Below are positions 8,233 through 16,349 of a DNA stretch of 61,443 nt, one piece after another. The notes below the pieces were generated by a model. The model saw only the letters and a program-made list of their open reading frames with translations, made no database searches and was not told the DNA's origin. Source of the stretch: a virus; the IMG/VR virus record IMGVR_UViG_3300043399_000848, positions 1 to 61,443 of that record; one strand, written 5' to 3'. The position numbers and the translations under genes were made by a program. Position 1 is the stretch's first letter. Each line of letters opens with the position of its first letter.

Positions 8233-8742
8233 ATGGCTTACAACATCGAACAAGGCTCGGGCTACACCGCCCAGTTCGGCAACGCCGTCTACGCCAACAG
8301 CGGCGGCGCGAACACGAACATCAGCACGACCAACGCCACGACCTACACGATCGGCGGTCTGCAGTACAACGTCGCCTCCATCAGCGCGGGCGCCGCTCCG
8401 ACGACCGACATCCGCACGGGCCTGGCCCCGGTGGCTCTGCTGGGCGCCCAGGCGTGCGTGTTCGTGATCGGTCTGAACGCCGCGGGCAACCTGCGCGTCG
8501 TGCAGGGCCCGGTCGTGGCCTTCCCGGTCGGCTCCGCGATCGGCGACGTGGTCCTGCCGCTGCCGCCGATCCCGGCCAACTTCTGCCCGATCGCGTACCA
8601 GGTCATCAAGAACAAGAACACGGCCGGCACGACCGCGTGGACCTTCGGCACGAGCAACTTCAACGTCTCGAACATCTCCTCGGAGACCGCGGTGCAGTTG
8701 CACACGCTGCCGAACGCCGCGGTCGCCAACGCCGCGGTCTGA
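8233..8742 (+). CDS. Structural beta-protein, head or tail decoration
   Basis: This is a 169-aa Ala/Asn/Thr/Gly-rich protein with no transmembrane segment and few charges. Codon bias is as strong as in the capsid gene, suggesting high expression in the virion. GAAAGGA lies before the ATG. It is the last gene before an intrinsic terminator, so it closes the capsid transcription unit. No named family is recognised. Confidence 0.7.
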   Translation: MAYNIEQGSGYTAQFGNAVYANSGGANTNISTTNATTYTIGGLQYNVASISAGAAPTTDIRTGLAPVALLGAQACVFVIGLNAAGNLRVVQGPVVAFPVGSAIGDVVLPLPPIPANFCPIAYQVIKNKNTAGTTAWTFGTSNFNVSNISSETAVQLHTLPNAAVANAAV

Positions 8743-8757
8743 CGACTCTCTCGTCAT

Positions 8758-8799
8758 AAGGGCCTGAGCCATCGCTAAGGCGGCGGCCGGGCCCTTTTT
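8758..8799 (+). terminator. Rho-independent terminator of the capsid unit
   Basis: AAGGGCC (8758-8764) pairs with GGCCCTT (8790-8796), the right arm running into five T residues (8795-8799). It lies between convergently spaced stop and start codons and separates the capsid unit from the neck and tail genes. Confidence 0.75.
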
Positions 8800-8826
8800 C
8801 ACATCACCACCAGAGGAACCACCATC

Positions 8827-9270
8827 ATGGCACGCAAGTCCGAACACATCGCAAGTCTTCTCGACGCGGGGGTCGACGTCATCGACGACCAGCCCGAGAT
8901 CCAGGTCGTGTCCGAGACCGACCTGGGCAAGCTCGCGGCCGACGAGTCGTTCATGAACGAGATCGTCACGATCGTCGTCCACCCGACGACCGACCCGAAC
9001 GCGGCTCCGTACTGCGTCCTGAACGTCAACGGCGAACGCGCGGTCGTGTTCCGCAACGCACCCGTCAAGCTGAAGCGCAAATTCGTGGAGGTCCTCTCGC
9101 GGATGAAGGAGACACGCTGGCTGCAGAGCGTCCCCGAAGGCTACGTCGGCCAGGTCGACATGGGCAGCCTGCGCGGCCACACGGGCCTCGTGTACCCGTT
9201 CTCCGTGACCGAGGACAAGAACCCGAAGGGCAGCACCTGGTTGGCCAACATCCTGGCGGAGCCTGCCTGA
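8827..9270 (+). CDS. Conserved head-tail region protein, unknown
   Basis: This is a 147-aa alpha/beta protein with no transmembrane segment. An acidic N-terminal half (about 1-50) is followed by a basic stretch VKLKRKFVEVLSRMKET. It lies between the capsid unit and the adaptor gene, where head-completion genes usually sit. AGAGGAACC precedes the ATG. No domain name can be given. Confidence 0.7.
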   Translation: MARKSEHIASLLDAGVDVIDDQPEIQVVSETDLGKLAADESFMNEIVTIVVHPTTDPNAAPYCVLNVNGERAVVFRNAPVKLKRKFVEVLSRMKETRWLQSVPEGYVGQVDMGSLRGHTGLVYPFSVTEDKNPKGSTWLANILAEPA

Positions 9271-9271
9271 C

Positions 9272-9982
9272 ATGGCGACCTTCCTGCAGCTCGTCAATCT
9301 GGCTCGTACCGAGGCGGGTGTCGCAGGCGGGGATCTGGTCACGCTTCAGTCCGGGCTGAGCACGGAATCGTCTCGGTTCAAGACCTGGGTCGCGAACGCC
9401 TGGAACGACATCCAGACCAGCCAGCCCGACTGGCAGTTCATGCGCTTCAGCGGGGAGTTCAACACCTCCCCGAACCAGGCCATGTACACGCCCCAGCAGG
9501 CCAAGGCCACGAACGACGGGACGGCCTCCGGGACGCCCATCCTGGGCGCCTGGAAGAGGGACAGCTTCCGGGTCTCGACCGCCGGCAACAACTACGCGGA
9601 CGAGATGCTGTGCGGGTACATGCCCTGGTGGCAGTACAGAAATCTGTACCAGTACGGGACCATGCGCGCACAGCGCAGCCGGCCTGTCGTGTTCAGCATC
9701 GACCCGCAGAAGAACCTCTACTTCGGGATCATCCCCGACGGCGCGTACACGATTGGGTACGAGTTCTACCGCACCCCGGTGGCGCTGAGCGCCGACGCTG
9801 ACGCACCGGTCATGCCGGACAGGTTCCACAACCTGATCGCGTACAAGGCCCTGCGCGCGTACGGCATCTTCATGTCCGCGCCCGAGGTCATCGGCCGCGC
9901 AGACGACAGGATCTCGCAGCTTGAGCCTGCGCTCCTGATCGACCAGCTCCTGCCCGTGGAGAGCGGACCCCCGCTGGCCTGA
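9272..9982 (+). CDS. Head-tail adaptor protein (gp11-like), putative
   Basis: This is a 236-aa protein starting one base after the previous stop. The order is a helical N-terminus with WVANAWNDIQTSQPDW, a central beta part, and a C-terminal helix bundle that contains MPDRFHNLIAYKALRAY. This pattern and size are typical of podovirus adaptor proteins that bridge portal and nozzle. The nozzle candidate follows directly. Identity rests on architecture and synteny, so it is moderately sure. Confidence 0.65.
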   Translation: MATFLQLVNLARTEAGVAGGDLVTLQSGLSTESSRFKTWVANAWNDIQTSQPDWQFMRFSGEFNTSPNQAMYTPQQAKATNDGTASGTPILGAWKRDSFRVSTAGNNYADEMLCGYMPWWQYRNLYQYGTMRAQRSRPVVFSIDPQKNLYFGIIPDGAYTIGYEFYRTPVALSADADAPVMPDRFHNLIAYKALRAYGIFMSAPEVIGRADDRISQLEPALLIDQLLPVESGPPLA

Positions 9983-9983
9983 T

Positions 9984-12029
9984 ATGGTCCCCATCCGCAC
10001 GTCGCCGGTACGATATGACACGTTCCAGCTGGCTGGCGGCCTGGACCTGATCACGCCCACCCTGAGCCTGCCTCCCGGCGTGGCGAGGGACGCGCAGAAC
10101 TTCGAGGTCAGCACGACCGGGGGCTACAGCCGCATCTCCGGATACGAGCGCTTCGACGGCCGCAAGAGCCCGAGCACGGCCTCGTTCACGATCATCTCGC
10201 TGAGCTCCGTGGCCGGGGTGTCCGTGGGCAGCACGATCAAGAACCTGGCCAACACGATCAACGGCGTGGTCGCCGCGGTCGAGGGCAACAACGTCATCTA
10301 CACGAAAGCCGTCGGCACGTTCACGGTCGGCACGAGCGTGTACATCGGCGCGACCCTGATCGGCACGGTCACGGCTGTCGGCGTGGCCCCGGCGAACTCG
10401 CTTGCGATTGCGACCTACACCGCGGCCGCGTCGGACATCTACCGTGCGGACATCGGCGCCGTGCCCGGCAGCGGCCCGATCCGCGGCGTCGCGTACCTCG
10501 GCAACACGGTCTACGCGTGGCGGGACAATGTCGGCGCCACGGCGATGGCGATCTACAAGTCGAGCGCCACCGGGTGGACCAGCGTCGCTCTGGGCTGGGA
10601 GCTGCCTTTTACTGGCGGCACCGGCACGGCGATCGTCGCCGGGGACACCGTCGTTGGTGCTACCAGCGGGGCGACGGGCATGGTCGCGAGGGTCGTTCTG
10701 GAAAACGGCACGACCTGGAACGGAGGCTCTGGCAGGCTGATCCTGTCGAGCACGACCGGGACCTTTGCCGCGGCGGAGCACCTGAACGTCACCACGAAGC
10801 GGGCCGACTGCGCTGGCGCTGCGACCGCGATTACCTTGCAGCCTGGCGGACGCGTGGAGACGGTCATTGCCAACATGGGCGGCGCTGGTGCAACCAACAG
10901 GCTCTACGGCGCCGACGGGGTGAATAGGGGCTTCGAGTTCGACGGCACGGTCTATGTGCCGATCAAGACGGGGATGGCTGTCGACACGCCCCTGCACGTC
11001 TCCGTCCACAAGAACTACCTCTTCTTCAGCTTCGGGTCGTCGGTCCAGTACAGCGGCCTGGGCACGCCTTACGTGTGGTCGATCGTCCTCGGGGCCGGCG
11101 AGCTGGTGATGCCGGAGACGGTCACTTGTTTCCAGTCAATGCCCGGAGACGAAACAACCGGGTCTCTCGCGATTTACGGAAAGAACAACACGTTCATCCT
11201 ATACGGCACCGTCGCATCCCAGTGGAATCTGGTGCAGTACGACAGGGGCACGGGCGCGGCCGCGTACACGGTTCAAACGGTCAGCGACGCATACGGGCTG
11301 GACGACAGAGGCGTGATGTCTCTGCGCACCTCTCGTGCGTTCGGCAACTTCAACACCTCTGCTTTGACTCTGCAACTGCGCCCGTTCATCCAGAGCCACC
11401 GCGGCCAGGCGACGGCCAGCGGTGTCAGCCGGGAGAAGAGCCAGTACCGGGTGTTCTATGGTGACGGTTTCGGTTTGTACGTGACGATCGCCAACGGCCG
11501 CCTGCTGGGCTCGATGCCTGTCTACTTCCCGAACGCTGTCGAGTGCTGGTGCGAGGGCGAGTCGTCGGCCGGCTCGGAGGTGAGTTTCTTCGGGTCGGAC
11601 AATGGCTACGTCTACCAGATGGAGACCGGTCCCGATTTCGACGGTGCTGCGATCAGCGCGTACCTGCGGCTCAACTACGCGTCCGAGGGCAACGCTCGTG
11701 TGCTGAAGAGGTACCGCAGGGCATCCCTGGAGATCACGGGCAGCGGATACGCCGCTTTCGACTTCGGGTACTCGCTGGGTTACGGCTCGTCTGCGATCGA
11801 CCAGCCTCCGGAGACTTCGTATGCGGTCCCGTTCTCGGGGTCGTTTTGGGACTCTTTCGTGTGGGACGCGTTCATCTGGGACGGGCAGACGCTGTTCCCT
11901 GCTGAGACACAGGTCGACGGCACGGCCGAGAACATCGCCATGATCGTCAACACGAACAGCAGGCTCAACCAGCCGTTCACTATCAACAGCATCACGCTGC
12001 ACTATTCGCCTCGTCGAGGAATCCGGTAA
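9984..12029 (+). CDS. Tail nozzle / tubular protein B-like virion protein
   Basis: This is a 681-aa protein. The N-terminal segment, with GGLDLITPTLSLPPG and ARDAQNFEV, is characteristic of phage nozzle-like proteins that begin with a conserved strand and continue as a beta-propeller platform. Most of the chain is beta-rich. It also has an inserted repeat-like Gly/Thr/Val section at about 70-155 and aromatic strands near the C-terminus (FWDSFVWDAFIWDG). Such proteins form the tube tip through which DNA exits. Start and stop overlap neighbours by a few bases. Confidence 0.65.
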   Translation: MVPIRTSPVRYDTFQLAGGLDLITPTLSLPPGVARDAQNFEVSTTGGYSRISGYERFDGRKSPSTASFTIISLSSVAGVSVGSTIKNLANTINGVVAAVEGNNVIYTKAVGTFTVGTSVYIGATLIGTVTAVGVAPANSLAIATYTAAASDIYRADIGAVPGSGPIRGVAYLGNTVYAWRDNVGATAMAIYKSSATGWTSVALGWELPFTGGTGTAIVAGDTVVGATSGATGMVARVVLENGTTWNGGSGRLILSSTTGTFAAAEHLNVTTKRADCAGAATAITLQPGGRVETVIANMGGAGATNRLYGADGVNRGFEFDGTVYVPIKTGMAVDTPLHVSVHKNYLFFSFGSSVQYSGLGTPYVWSIVLGAGELVMPETVTCFQSMPGDETTGSLAIYGKNNTFILYGTVASQWNLVQYDRGTGAAAYTVQTVSDAYGLDDRGVMSLRTSRAFGNFNTSALTLQLRPFIQSHRGQATASGVSREKSQYRVFYGDGFGLYVTIANGRLLGSMPVYFPNAVECWCEGESSAGSEVSFFGSDNGYVYQMETGPDFDGAAISAYLRLNYASEGNARVLKRYRRASLEITGSGYAAFDFGYSLGYGSSAIDQPPETSYAVPFSGSFWDSFVWDAFIWDGQTLFPAETQVDGTAENIAMIVNTNSRLNQPFTINSITLHYSPRRGIR

Positions 12030-14038
12030 TGGCAAATCCGTACTACACCCCGACTGGTTACCCCGCGACTGGAGCCTCCGGGTCGTCCGCTTCGATGCGC
12101 TCGGAGCTGGCGCTGGTGGAGGGCGGTTTCGACCTGTTGCCCACACTCTCCGGCAACGGCGGGAAGCACGTGACGGTGAACTCCGGTGGTACGGCGTTGG
12201 CGGCTTCCGCGGTTGTTTCGGAGTCCGGGTCGACCCTGACCGTCGCGGGCAACCTGACCGTCACCGGCAACACGACCCTCGGAGACGCGAGCGGCGACAC
12301 GCTCACCGTGGCCCCGAGCGCCGTGACCTGGTCCGGCAACCCGACCCACAGCGGCAACCACACGTTCAGTGGCAACGTCACCCTCAGCGCCGGCACCGCG
12401 AACCGGTTGCTGTACCTCGACGGCAGCAAGCTGGTCACGACCAACGCTGGTCTGACCTACGACGGGACGTACCTGGGCGCGACCTTCCGGGACAACGGTT
12501 TCACCCTGAAGGACAACACGGACGCGACGAAGACGGCCGTGTTCGAGCTCAGCGGGATCACGACCGGGCAGACCCGCACGTATACGCTGCCGGACGTCAG
12601 CGACTCTCTGGCCACGCTTGGCAACGTCAGCCAGACGTTCGCGGGTACGGTAACCGTCTCCGGCACGTTCAACACGACGGGCACGTTCTCGACGATCGGC
12701 AACACGACTGCCGCGACGACGATCGGCCTGGGCCCCGGCGCGACGGTCTCAGGCAGCACCAAGACCATCAACATCGGCACCGCTGGCGTCAGCGGCAGCA
12801 CGACCAATATCAACATCGGCTCCGCGGTGGCGGGGTCGACGACGAGCATCATCTTCAACTCGGGCGGCGCCGAGGCTGGGCGGTTCAGTGGGGGAAATCT
12901 TGGCGTCGGTACCTCCTCCCCCGCTCAGCTCATCGACGCCGTTCGGACGCACAACGCAGGCACGAGCATCACCGTCCGCAATGCGAACACGGAGGCTTCA
13001 GCCAACGCGCAGTTCATCGCCAACGCGGACACGACTGTGGGCCGCTTCTCGGTATATTCCTCCGGTGCGGGGGCGCTTGCCAACCTCGTTGCCATCGAGC
13101 AGTCGACCAACAACCCGATTGTTTTCTACCTGAACAGCACGGAGCGGGTTCGAATCGACGGGTCGGGCAACGTCGGCGTCAACACCAACAACCCCGGCGG
13201 TTACGGCGGCCGGCTCAACGTCTACGCTGGCGACATCGTCGTGGCGGATGTGGGCACCGCGTCCGGGGCCTCTGCTCCGCGCCTGGGCAGCTCGTCGCAA
13301 GCGCTGGTCTTCAAGACCAACAGCGGCGGCGGTTCGGCTTCGGAGGTGGCGCGCATCGACGGCAGCGGCAACCTCGGGATTGGGACGAGCAGTCCGACCC
13401 GAAAGCTCCAAGTCTCGTCGGCGGGCAGCAACTACATCGCATCTGTCAACATTTCTGGCAGCACTTCCGCGCTGCTGTTGGGGGCGGAAAGCGGTGTAAC
13501 TGCCCTCTACTCGTGGACGACCGTCGGCGGGTCAACGGGCGTTCCGATGACCTTCTACGCAGGCGCGTCGGAAGGGATGCGGCTGGATACGAACAGCTAC
13601 CTCCTCGTCGGCTACACCACCTCCAACGGCGCGTACAGACTTCAGGTCAACAGCCAGATCTACGCGACCAACGCGACCATCGCCACTTCGGACGGCCGGT
13701 ACAAGGAGGACGTGCAGCCGGTAGAGAACGCGCTGGACACGGTTGCCAAGCTGCGCCCGGTCTCGTTCAAATGGAAGCAGCACGAGGTCCACAACTTCCC
13801 CGTCGGCCAGACCGACGTTGGCTTCATCGCTCAGGAAGTCCAGACCGCGCTTGATGGCTCGGCGTACGCCGATCAGATCGTCAAGGCCAATACCTGCACC
13901 CTGCCCAGCGGCGAGGAGGAGACCTTCCTGGGTCTGGCCGACTCCAAGCTGATCCCGGTGTTGGTCAAGGCGATTCAGGAACAGCAATCCCTCATCGAAG
14001 AACTGCGCGCCCGCGTGGCCGCTCTGGAGGCCCAATGA
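12029..14038 (+). CDS. Tail fibre with C-terminal S74 intramolecular chaperone
   Basis: This is a 669-aa protein. Residues about 1-545 are a long beta-helical, Gly/Ser/Thr-rich fibre with repeated GNxTV-type strands. From about 550 comes a peptidase S74 (endosialidase-type) chaperone. It has the self-cleavage segment TSDGRYKED with candidate catalytic S554, then FIAQEV and a C-terminal coiled coil. S74 domains trimerise the fibre and then release themselves by cleavage before that Ser. The fibre probably recognises the host surface. The last bases overlap the first lysis-cluster gene. Confidence 0.88.
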   Translation: MANPYYTPTGYPATGASGSSASMRSELALVEGGFDLLPTLSGNGGKHVTVNSGGTALAASAVVSESGSTLTVAGNLTVTGNTTLGDASGDTLTVAPSAVTWSGNPTHSGNHTFSGNVTLSAGTANRLLYLDGSKLVTTNAGLTYDGTYLGATFRDNGFTLKDNTDATKTAVFELSGITTGQTRTYTLPDVSDSLATLGNVSQTFAGTVTVSGTFNTTGTFSTIGNTTAATTIGLGPGATVSGSTKTINIGTAGVSGSTTNINIGSAVAGSTTSIIFNSGGAEAGRFSGGNLGVGTSSPAQLIDAVRTHNAGTSITVRNANTEASANAQFIANADTTVGRFSVYSSGAGALANLVAIEQSTNNPIVFYLNSTERVRIDGSGNVGVNTNNPGGYGGRLNVYAGDIVVADVGTASGASAPRLGSSSQALVFKTNSGGGSASEVARIDGSGNLGIGTSSPTRKLQVSSAGSNYIASVNISGSTSALLLGAESGVTALYSWTTVGGSTGVPMTFYAGASEGMRLDTNSYLLVGYTTSNGAYRLQVNSQIYATNATIATSDGRYKEDVQPVENALDTVAKLRPVSFKWKQHEVHNFPVGQTDVGFIAQEVQTALDGSAYADQIVKANTCTLPSGEEETFLGLADSKLIPVLVKAIQEQQSLIEELRARVAALEAQ

Positions 14039-14289
14039 TCGACAAGGACAAGATCTTCCACGCCGCCGCTGGTGCGGTCACGGTCATCGGTGCGTTCGCC
14101 GTGATCATGCTCTATAGCGCCTTCGGCTGGGGCCCTGCCTTTGCCTTCGCCAGCACCGCGGTGGGCATCGGCTATGAGGTCGTGCAGAAGCTGCGCAACG
14201 AAGGGCACCCCGATCCTGTCGACGCTGCGTTCACCGCAGCCCCGGGCTGGCTGGCCTGGGCCCTGATCGAACTCACGAGGGTCGCATGA
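14035..14289 (+). CDS. Small membrane protein at the head of the lysis cluster
   Basis: This is an 84-aa protein with two hydrophobic segments (about 8-29 and 32-48) and a short amphipathic C-terminal part. The ATG overlaps the fibre stop (ATGA). Location directly before the DUF5856 gene and endolysin makes a holin or lysis-accessory role possible. No catalytic motif is visible. Confidence 0.65.
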   Translation: MIDKDKIFHAAAGAVTVIGAFAVIMLYSAFGWGPAFAFASTAVGIGYEVVQKLRNEGHPDPVDAAFTAAPGWLAWALIELTRVA

Positions 14290-14645
14290 TCGGCGAATTC
14301 ATCGCCCTGCTGTTCCTCAGCCGCGAGGTGGCACATCGCGCCCACCTGGCCACGACGAGCTACTCGCAGCACATGGCCCTGGGCGCCTTCTACGAGGGCA
14401 TCGTCCCGCTGATCGACACCCTGGCCGAGGCTTACCAGGGCCGCAACGGACTCATCGACGACATCCCCATTCTCGATCGCGAGTCTCCGGCGGACATCCT
14501 CGACACCCTCACCGCCCACCTGGCGTGGGTCGAGGCGAACAGGTACGAGGCGGCCCCCAAGGAAGACAGCACGCTGCAGAACATCATCGACGAGATCATC
14601 TCTCTGTACCTGTCGACGCTGTACAAGTTGAAGAACCTGAAGTGA
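14286..14645 (+). CDS. DUF5856-like helical protein
   Basis: This is a 119-aa all-helical protein. The N-terminus, with FLSREVAHRAHLATTSYSQHMALG and the acidic helices that follow, matches the DUF5856 family of phages, a ferritin-like small bundle by fold expectation. The His/Glu residues in the first two helices could bind metal. The role is unknown. The start overlaps the upstream stop. The family call is from memory of the pattern and is moderately sure. Confidence 0.65.
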   Translation: MIGEFIALLFLSREVAHRAHLATTSYSQHMALGAFYEGIVPLIDTLAEAYQGRNGLIDDIPILDRESPADILDTLTAHLAWVEANRYEAAPKEDSTLQNIIDEIISLYLSTLYKLKNLK

Positions 14646-14652
14646 GGACATG

Positions 14653-14937
14653 ATGCCCGCGGACTTCGCCGACACCGGATCTCAGCGACGCAAGCTGACC
14701 TTCGACCCGACGATCAACCTCGGGCACATCCTCACCGCGGCCGCGATGTTGGCCAGCGGAATCGCAGCATACAACACGCTCGACAAGCGCGTGGCCGTGA
14801 TCGAGGTCCAGCACACCGCGGCCAAGGAGCACCAGGCGCTGAAAGACTCGTCCCAGGATCTGATGCTGCGAGAGTCCGTGCTGAGGATCCAGGAGACCCT
14901 GACCCGGCTCGATCAAGAACGAAGGAGCACCAAGTGA
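14653..14937 (+). CDS. Single-pass membrane protein, holin candidate
   Basis: This is a 94-aa protein with one hydrophobic stretch at about 22-41, then a charged helical C-terminus with heptad spacing. GTGAGG lies five bases before ATG 14653; ATG 14650 is an alternative. The topology resembles XhlA-like or single-pass holin accessory proteins. It immediately precedes and overlaps the endolysin gene, supporting a lysis role. Confidence 0.6.
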   Translation: MPADFADTGSQRRKLTFDPTINLGHILTAAAMLASGIAAYNTLDKRVAVIEVQHTAAKEHQALKDSSQDLMLRESVLRIQETLTRLDQERRSTK

Positions 14938-15710
14938 TGCACCCGATCGTCGAAGAGGCCCGCCCGTCGCTGGTCAAGCTCCTCAAGCGTGAGGAGGGGC
15001 TGCGCCTCAAGCCGTACCTTTGCAGCGCTGGCGTGCCCACGATTGGCGTCGGCGCAACGACCTACCCTGACGGCACGCCCGTCCGGCTGAGCGATCCGCC
15101 GATCACCGAGAAGATGGCCATGCAGATGCTGGCCGTCGAGGCTGACCGTTACATGCAGTCGGTCCTGGAAGTGTGCAAGGTATGGCCGACCGTCAACCAG
15201 CTCTGCGCGATGGCGAGCCTGGCGTACAACATCGGCGTGGCCGGGTTCAAGGGTTCGAGCGTCGCTCGCCTGCACAACCGTGGCGACCACGAAGGCGCCG
15301 CTCGCGCATTCAACCTGTGGAACCAGGCCACGGTCAAAGGGCGTCGTCAGGTTCTTCCGGGTCTCGTCGCGCGTCGGGCCCGCGAGGCGGCCCTCTACCT
15401 GACCCCTTCCGACGACGAGCAGGTCGTCCCCGTTCCGCAGGCGGTGGCCTCTGAGTCGAGGCTGGCCGCGTCCCCGATCGCAGCCAGCGGAGCCTCGGTC
15501 ACGATCGGCGGCACCGCTCTCGGTTTCGCACCCGCACTGGACGGCCTGCAGCAGGCCTCGCAGGCGGTGGACACGAGCACCGGCATGCTGGCCAAGATCA
15601 AGGACACGACGATGATGCACCCGTCGGTGATCCTCGGCGTTCTCCTGGTGATCGCTGGCGCGGTCATCGTCTGGCAGCGCTACAAGCAGCGCTCTGGCGG
15701 GTGGGCGTGA
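14934..15710 (+). CDS. GH24 endolysin (T4-type lysozyme) with C-terminal membrane anchor
   Basis: This is a 258-aa muramidase that cleaves the glycan strands of peptidoglycan. The catalytic triad has the GH24 spacing E-x8-C-x5-T at E21, C30 and T36, with Cys in the place usually held by Asp, a known variant. The lysozyme domain covers about 8-165, followed by a Pro/Ala/Ser linker. A hydrophobic segment at about 231-247 comes before a basic tail, which would tether the enzyme to the inner membrane. AAGGAG lies six bases before GTG 14934; ATG 14937 is an alternative. Neighbours are holin-like and spanin genes. Confidence 0.9.
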   Translation: MMHPIVEEARPSLVKLLKREEGLRLKPYLCSAGVPTIGVGATTYPDGTPVRLSDPPITEKMAMQMLAVEADRYMQSVLEVCKVWPTVNQLCAMASLAYNIGVAGFKGSSVARLHNRGDHEGAARAFNLWNQATVKGRRQVLPGLVARRAREAALYLTPSDDEQVVPVPQAVASESRLAASPIAASGASVTIGGTALGFAPALDGLQQASQAVDTSTGMLAKIKDTTMMHPSVILGVLLVIAGAVIVWQRYKQRSGGWA

Positions 15711-15901
15711 TGGAAGAGCGCCGATACGCGAGCAGAAAGTTCCTGATCGCAGTCGTCCTGGTCGTGGCCACGATGGCTCTTTTCGTCTTGGGCCGTATCG
15801 ACGCCGTGCTGTGGGCTGACGTGACCAAGTGGATCGTCGGTCTTTACTACGCTGGCAATGTCGGAACGTGGCTGACTGAAGCCATCCGGAGCAAGAATTG
15901 A
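15710..15901 (+). CDS. Small membrane protein, putative holin
   Basis: This is a 63-aa protein with a basic N-terminus (ERRYASRK), a transmembrane segment at about 10-27 and a second, amphipathic hydrophobic segment at about 31-49. The ATG overlaps the endolysin stop as TGATG. Size, topology and location between endolysin and Rz fit a holin, but small proteins of this shape are common. A longer GTG start at 15701 exists. Confidence 0.65.
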   Translation: MEERRYASRKFLIAVVLVVATMALFVLGRIDAVLWADVTKWIVGLYYAGNVGTWLTEAIRSKN

Positions 15902-16263
15902 TACCCGCAGCAGCCCTGCCGTATTTCTTCGCCGCGGCTCTTGTTGCGGCGGGGATGGCTTACGTGCAGGGCCGAAGGGATGGCCGCGAGCTGGAGACCG
16001 CACGTGCAGCACGTGAGCACCAGATCGCGGTCATGGCCGTGGACAAGGCTTCGAGCGCTGCCGCGGCCGCGATCAGAGAGATCAAGGTCACCAACACCAC
16101 CATCAAGCAGAGGGTCGAGCGTGAGATTCAAACTCGTGTTGAGTACCGCGACTGCCGCCATGCTCCTGGGGTGCTCGACGACATCAACGAAACCCTCACC
16201 GGCAAACGGCCCAAGCCCCCTGGTGGTGGCGTCGTGCCCTCCGCTAACCCCACTGGACGATGA
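15898..16263 (+). CDS. Rz: i-spanin (Rz)
   Basis: This is a 121-aa inner-membrane spanin. The TTG start overlaps the preceding stop as TTGA. An N-terminal signal anchor (about 4-22) is followed by a charged coiled coil (about 28-95). A C-terminal YRDCRHAPGVLDDIN segment is typical of Rz periplasmic domains and contains a Cys. Rz pairs with the outer-membrane lipoprotein Rz1, encoded in the next frame, to fuse inner and outer membranes at the end of lysis. This implies a Gram-negative host. Confidence 0.85.
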   Translation: MIPAAALPYFFAAALVAAGMAYVQGRRDGRELETARAAREHQIAVMAVDKASSAAAAAIREIKVTNTTIKQRVEREIQTRVEYRDCRHAPGVLDDINETLTGKRPKPPGGGVVPSANPTGR

Positions 16264-16348
16264 CACTTTCGGGGCCACCACGCGCAAGCTGATCGAGGTG
16301 GCGGGGATCTACAGGGAGTGCAGGGCATCGATCGGACTGAAGGACTGA
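16121..16348 (+). CDS. Rz1: o-spanin lipoprotein (Rz1)
   Basis: This is a 75-aa lipoprotein overlapping the last 143 bases of Rz in another frame. GTG at 16121 is preceded by AGAGG at 7 bases. A basic N-terminus and hydrophobic core lead to the lipobox LLGC (Cys18). The mature part is Ser/Pro/Thr-rich at first and then helical, with Cys residues at about 39 and 67. Earlier in-frame starts would place Arg-rich residues before the signal and are less likely. The overlapping Rz/Rz1 layout is classic. Confidence 0.85.
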   Translation: MRFKLVLSTATAAMLLGCSTTSTKPSPANGPSPLVVASCPPLTPLDDDTFGATTRKLIEVAGIYRECRASIGLKD

Positions 16349-16349
16349 A

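Noticed and set aside
4045-14038. Diversity-generating retroelement acting on a fibre
   Set aside because: No reverse transcriptase or template/variable repeat pair with adenine-directed differences is visible.
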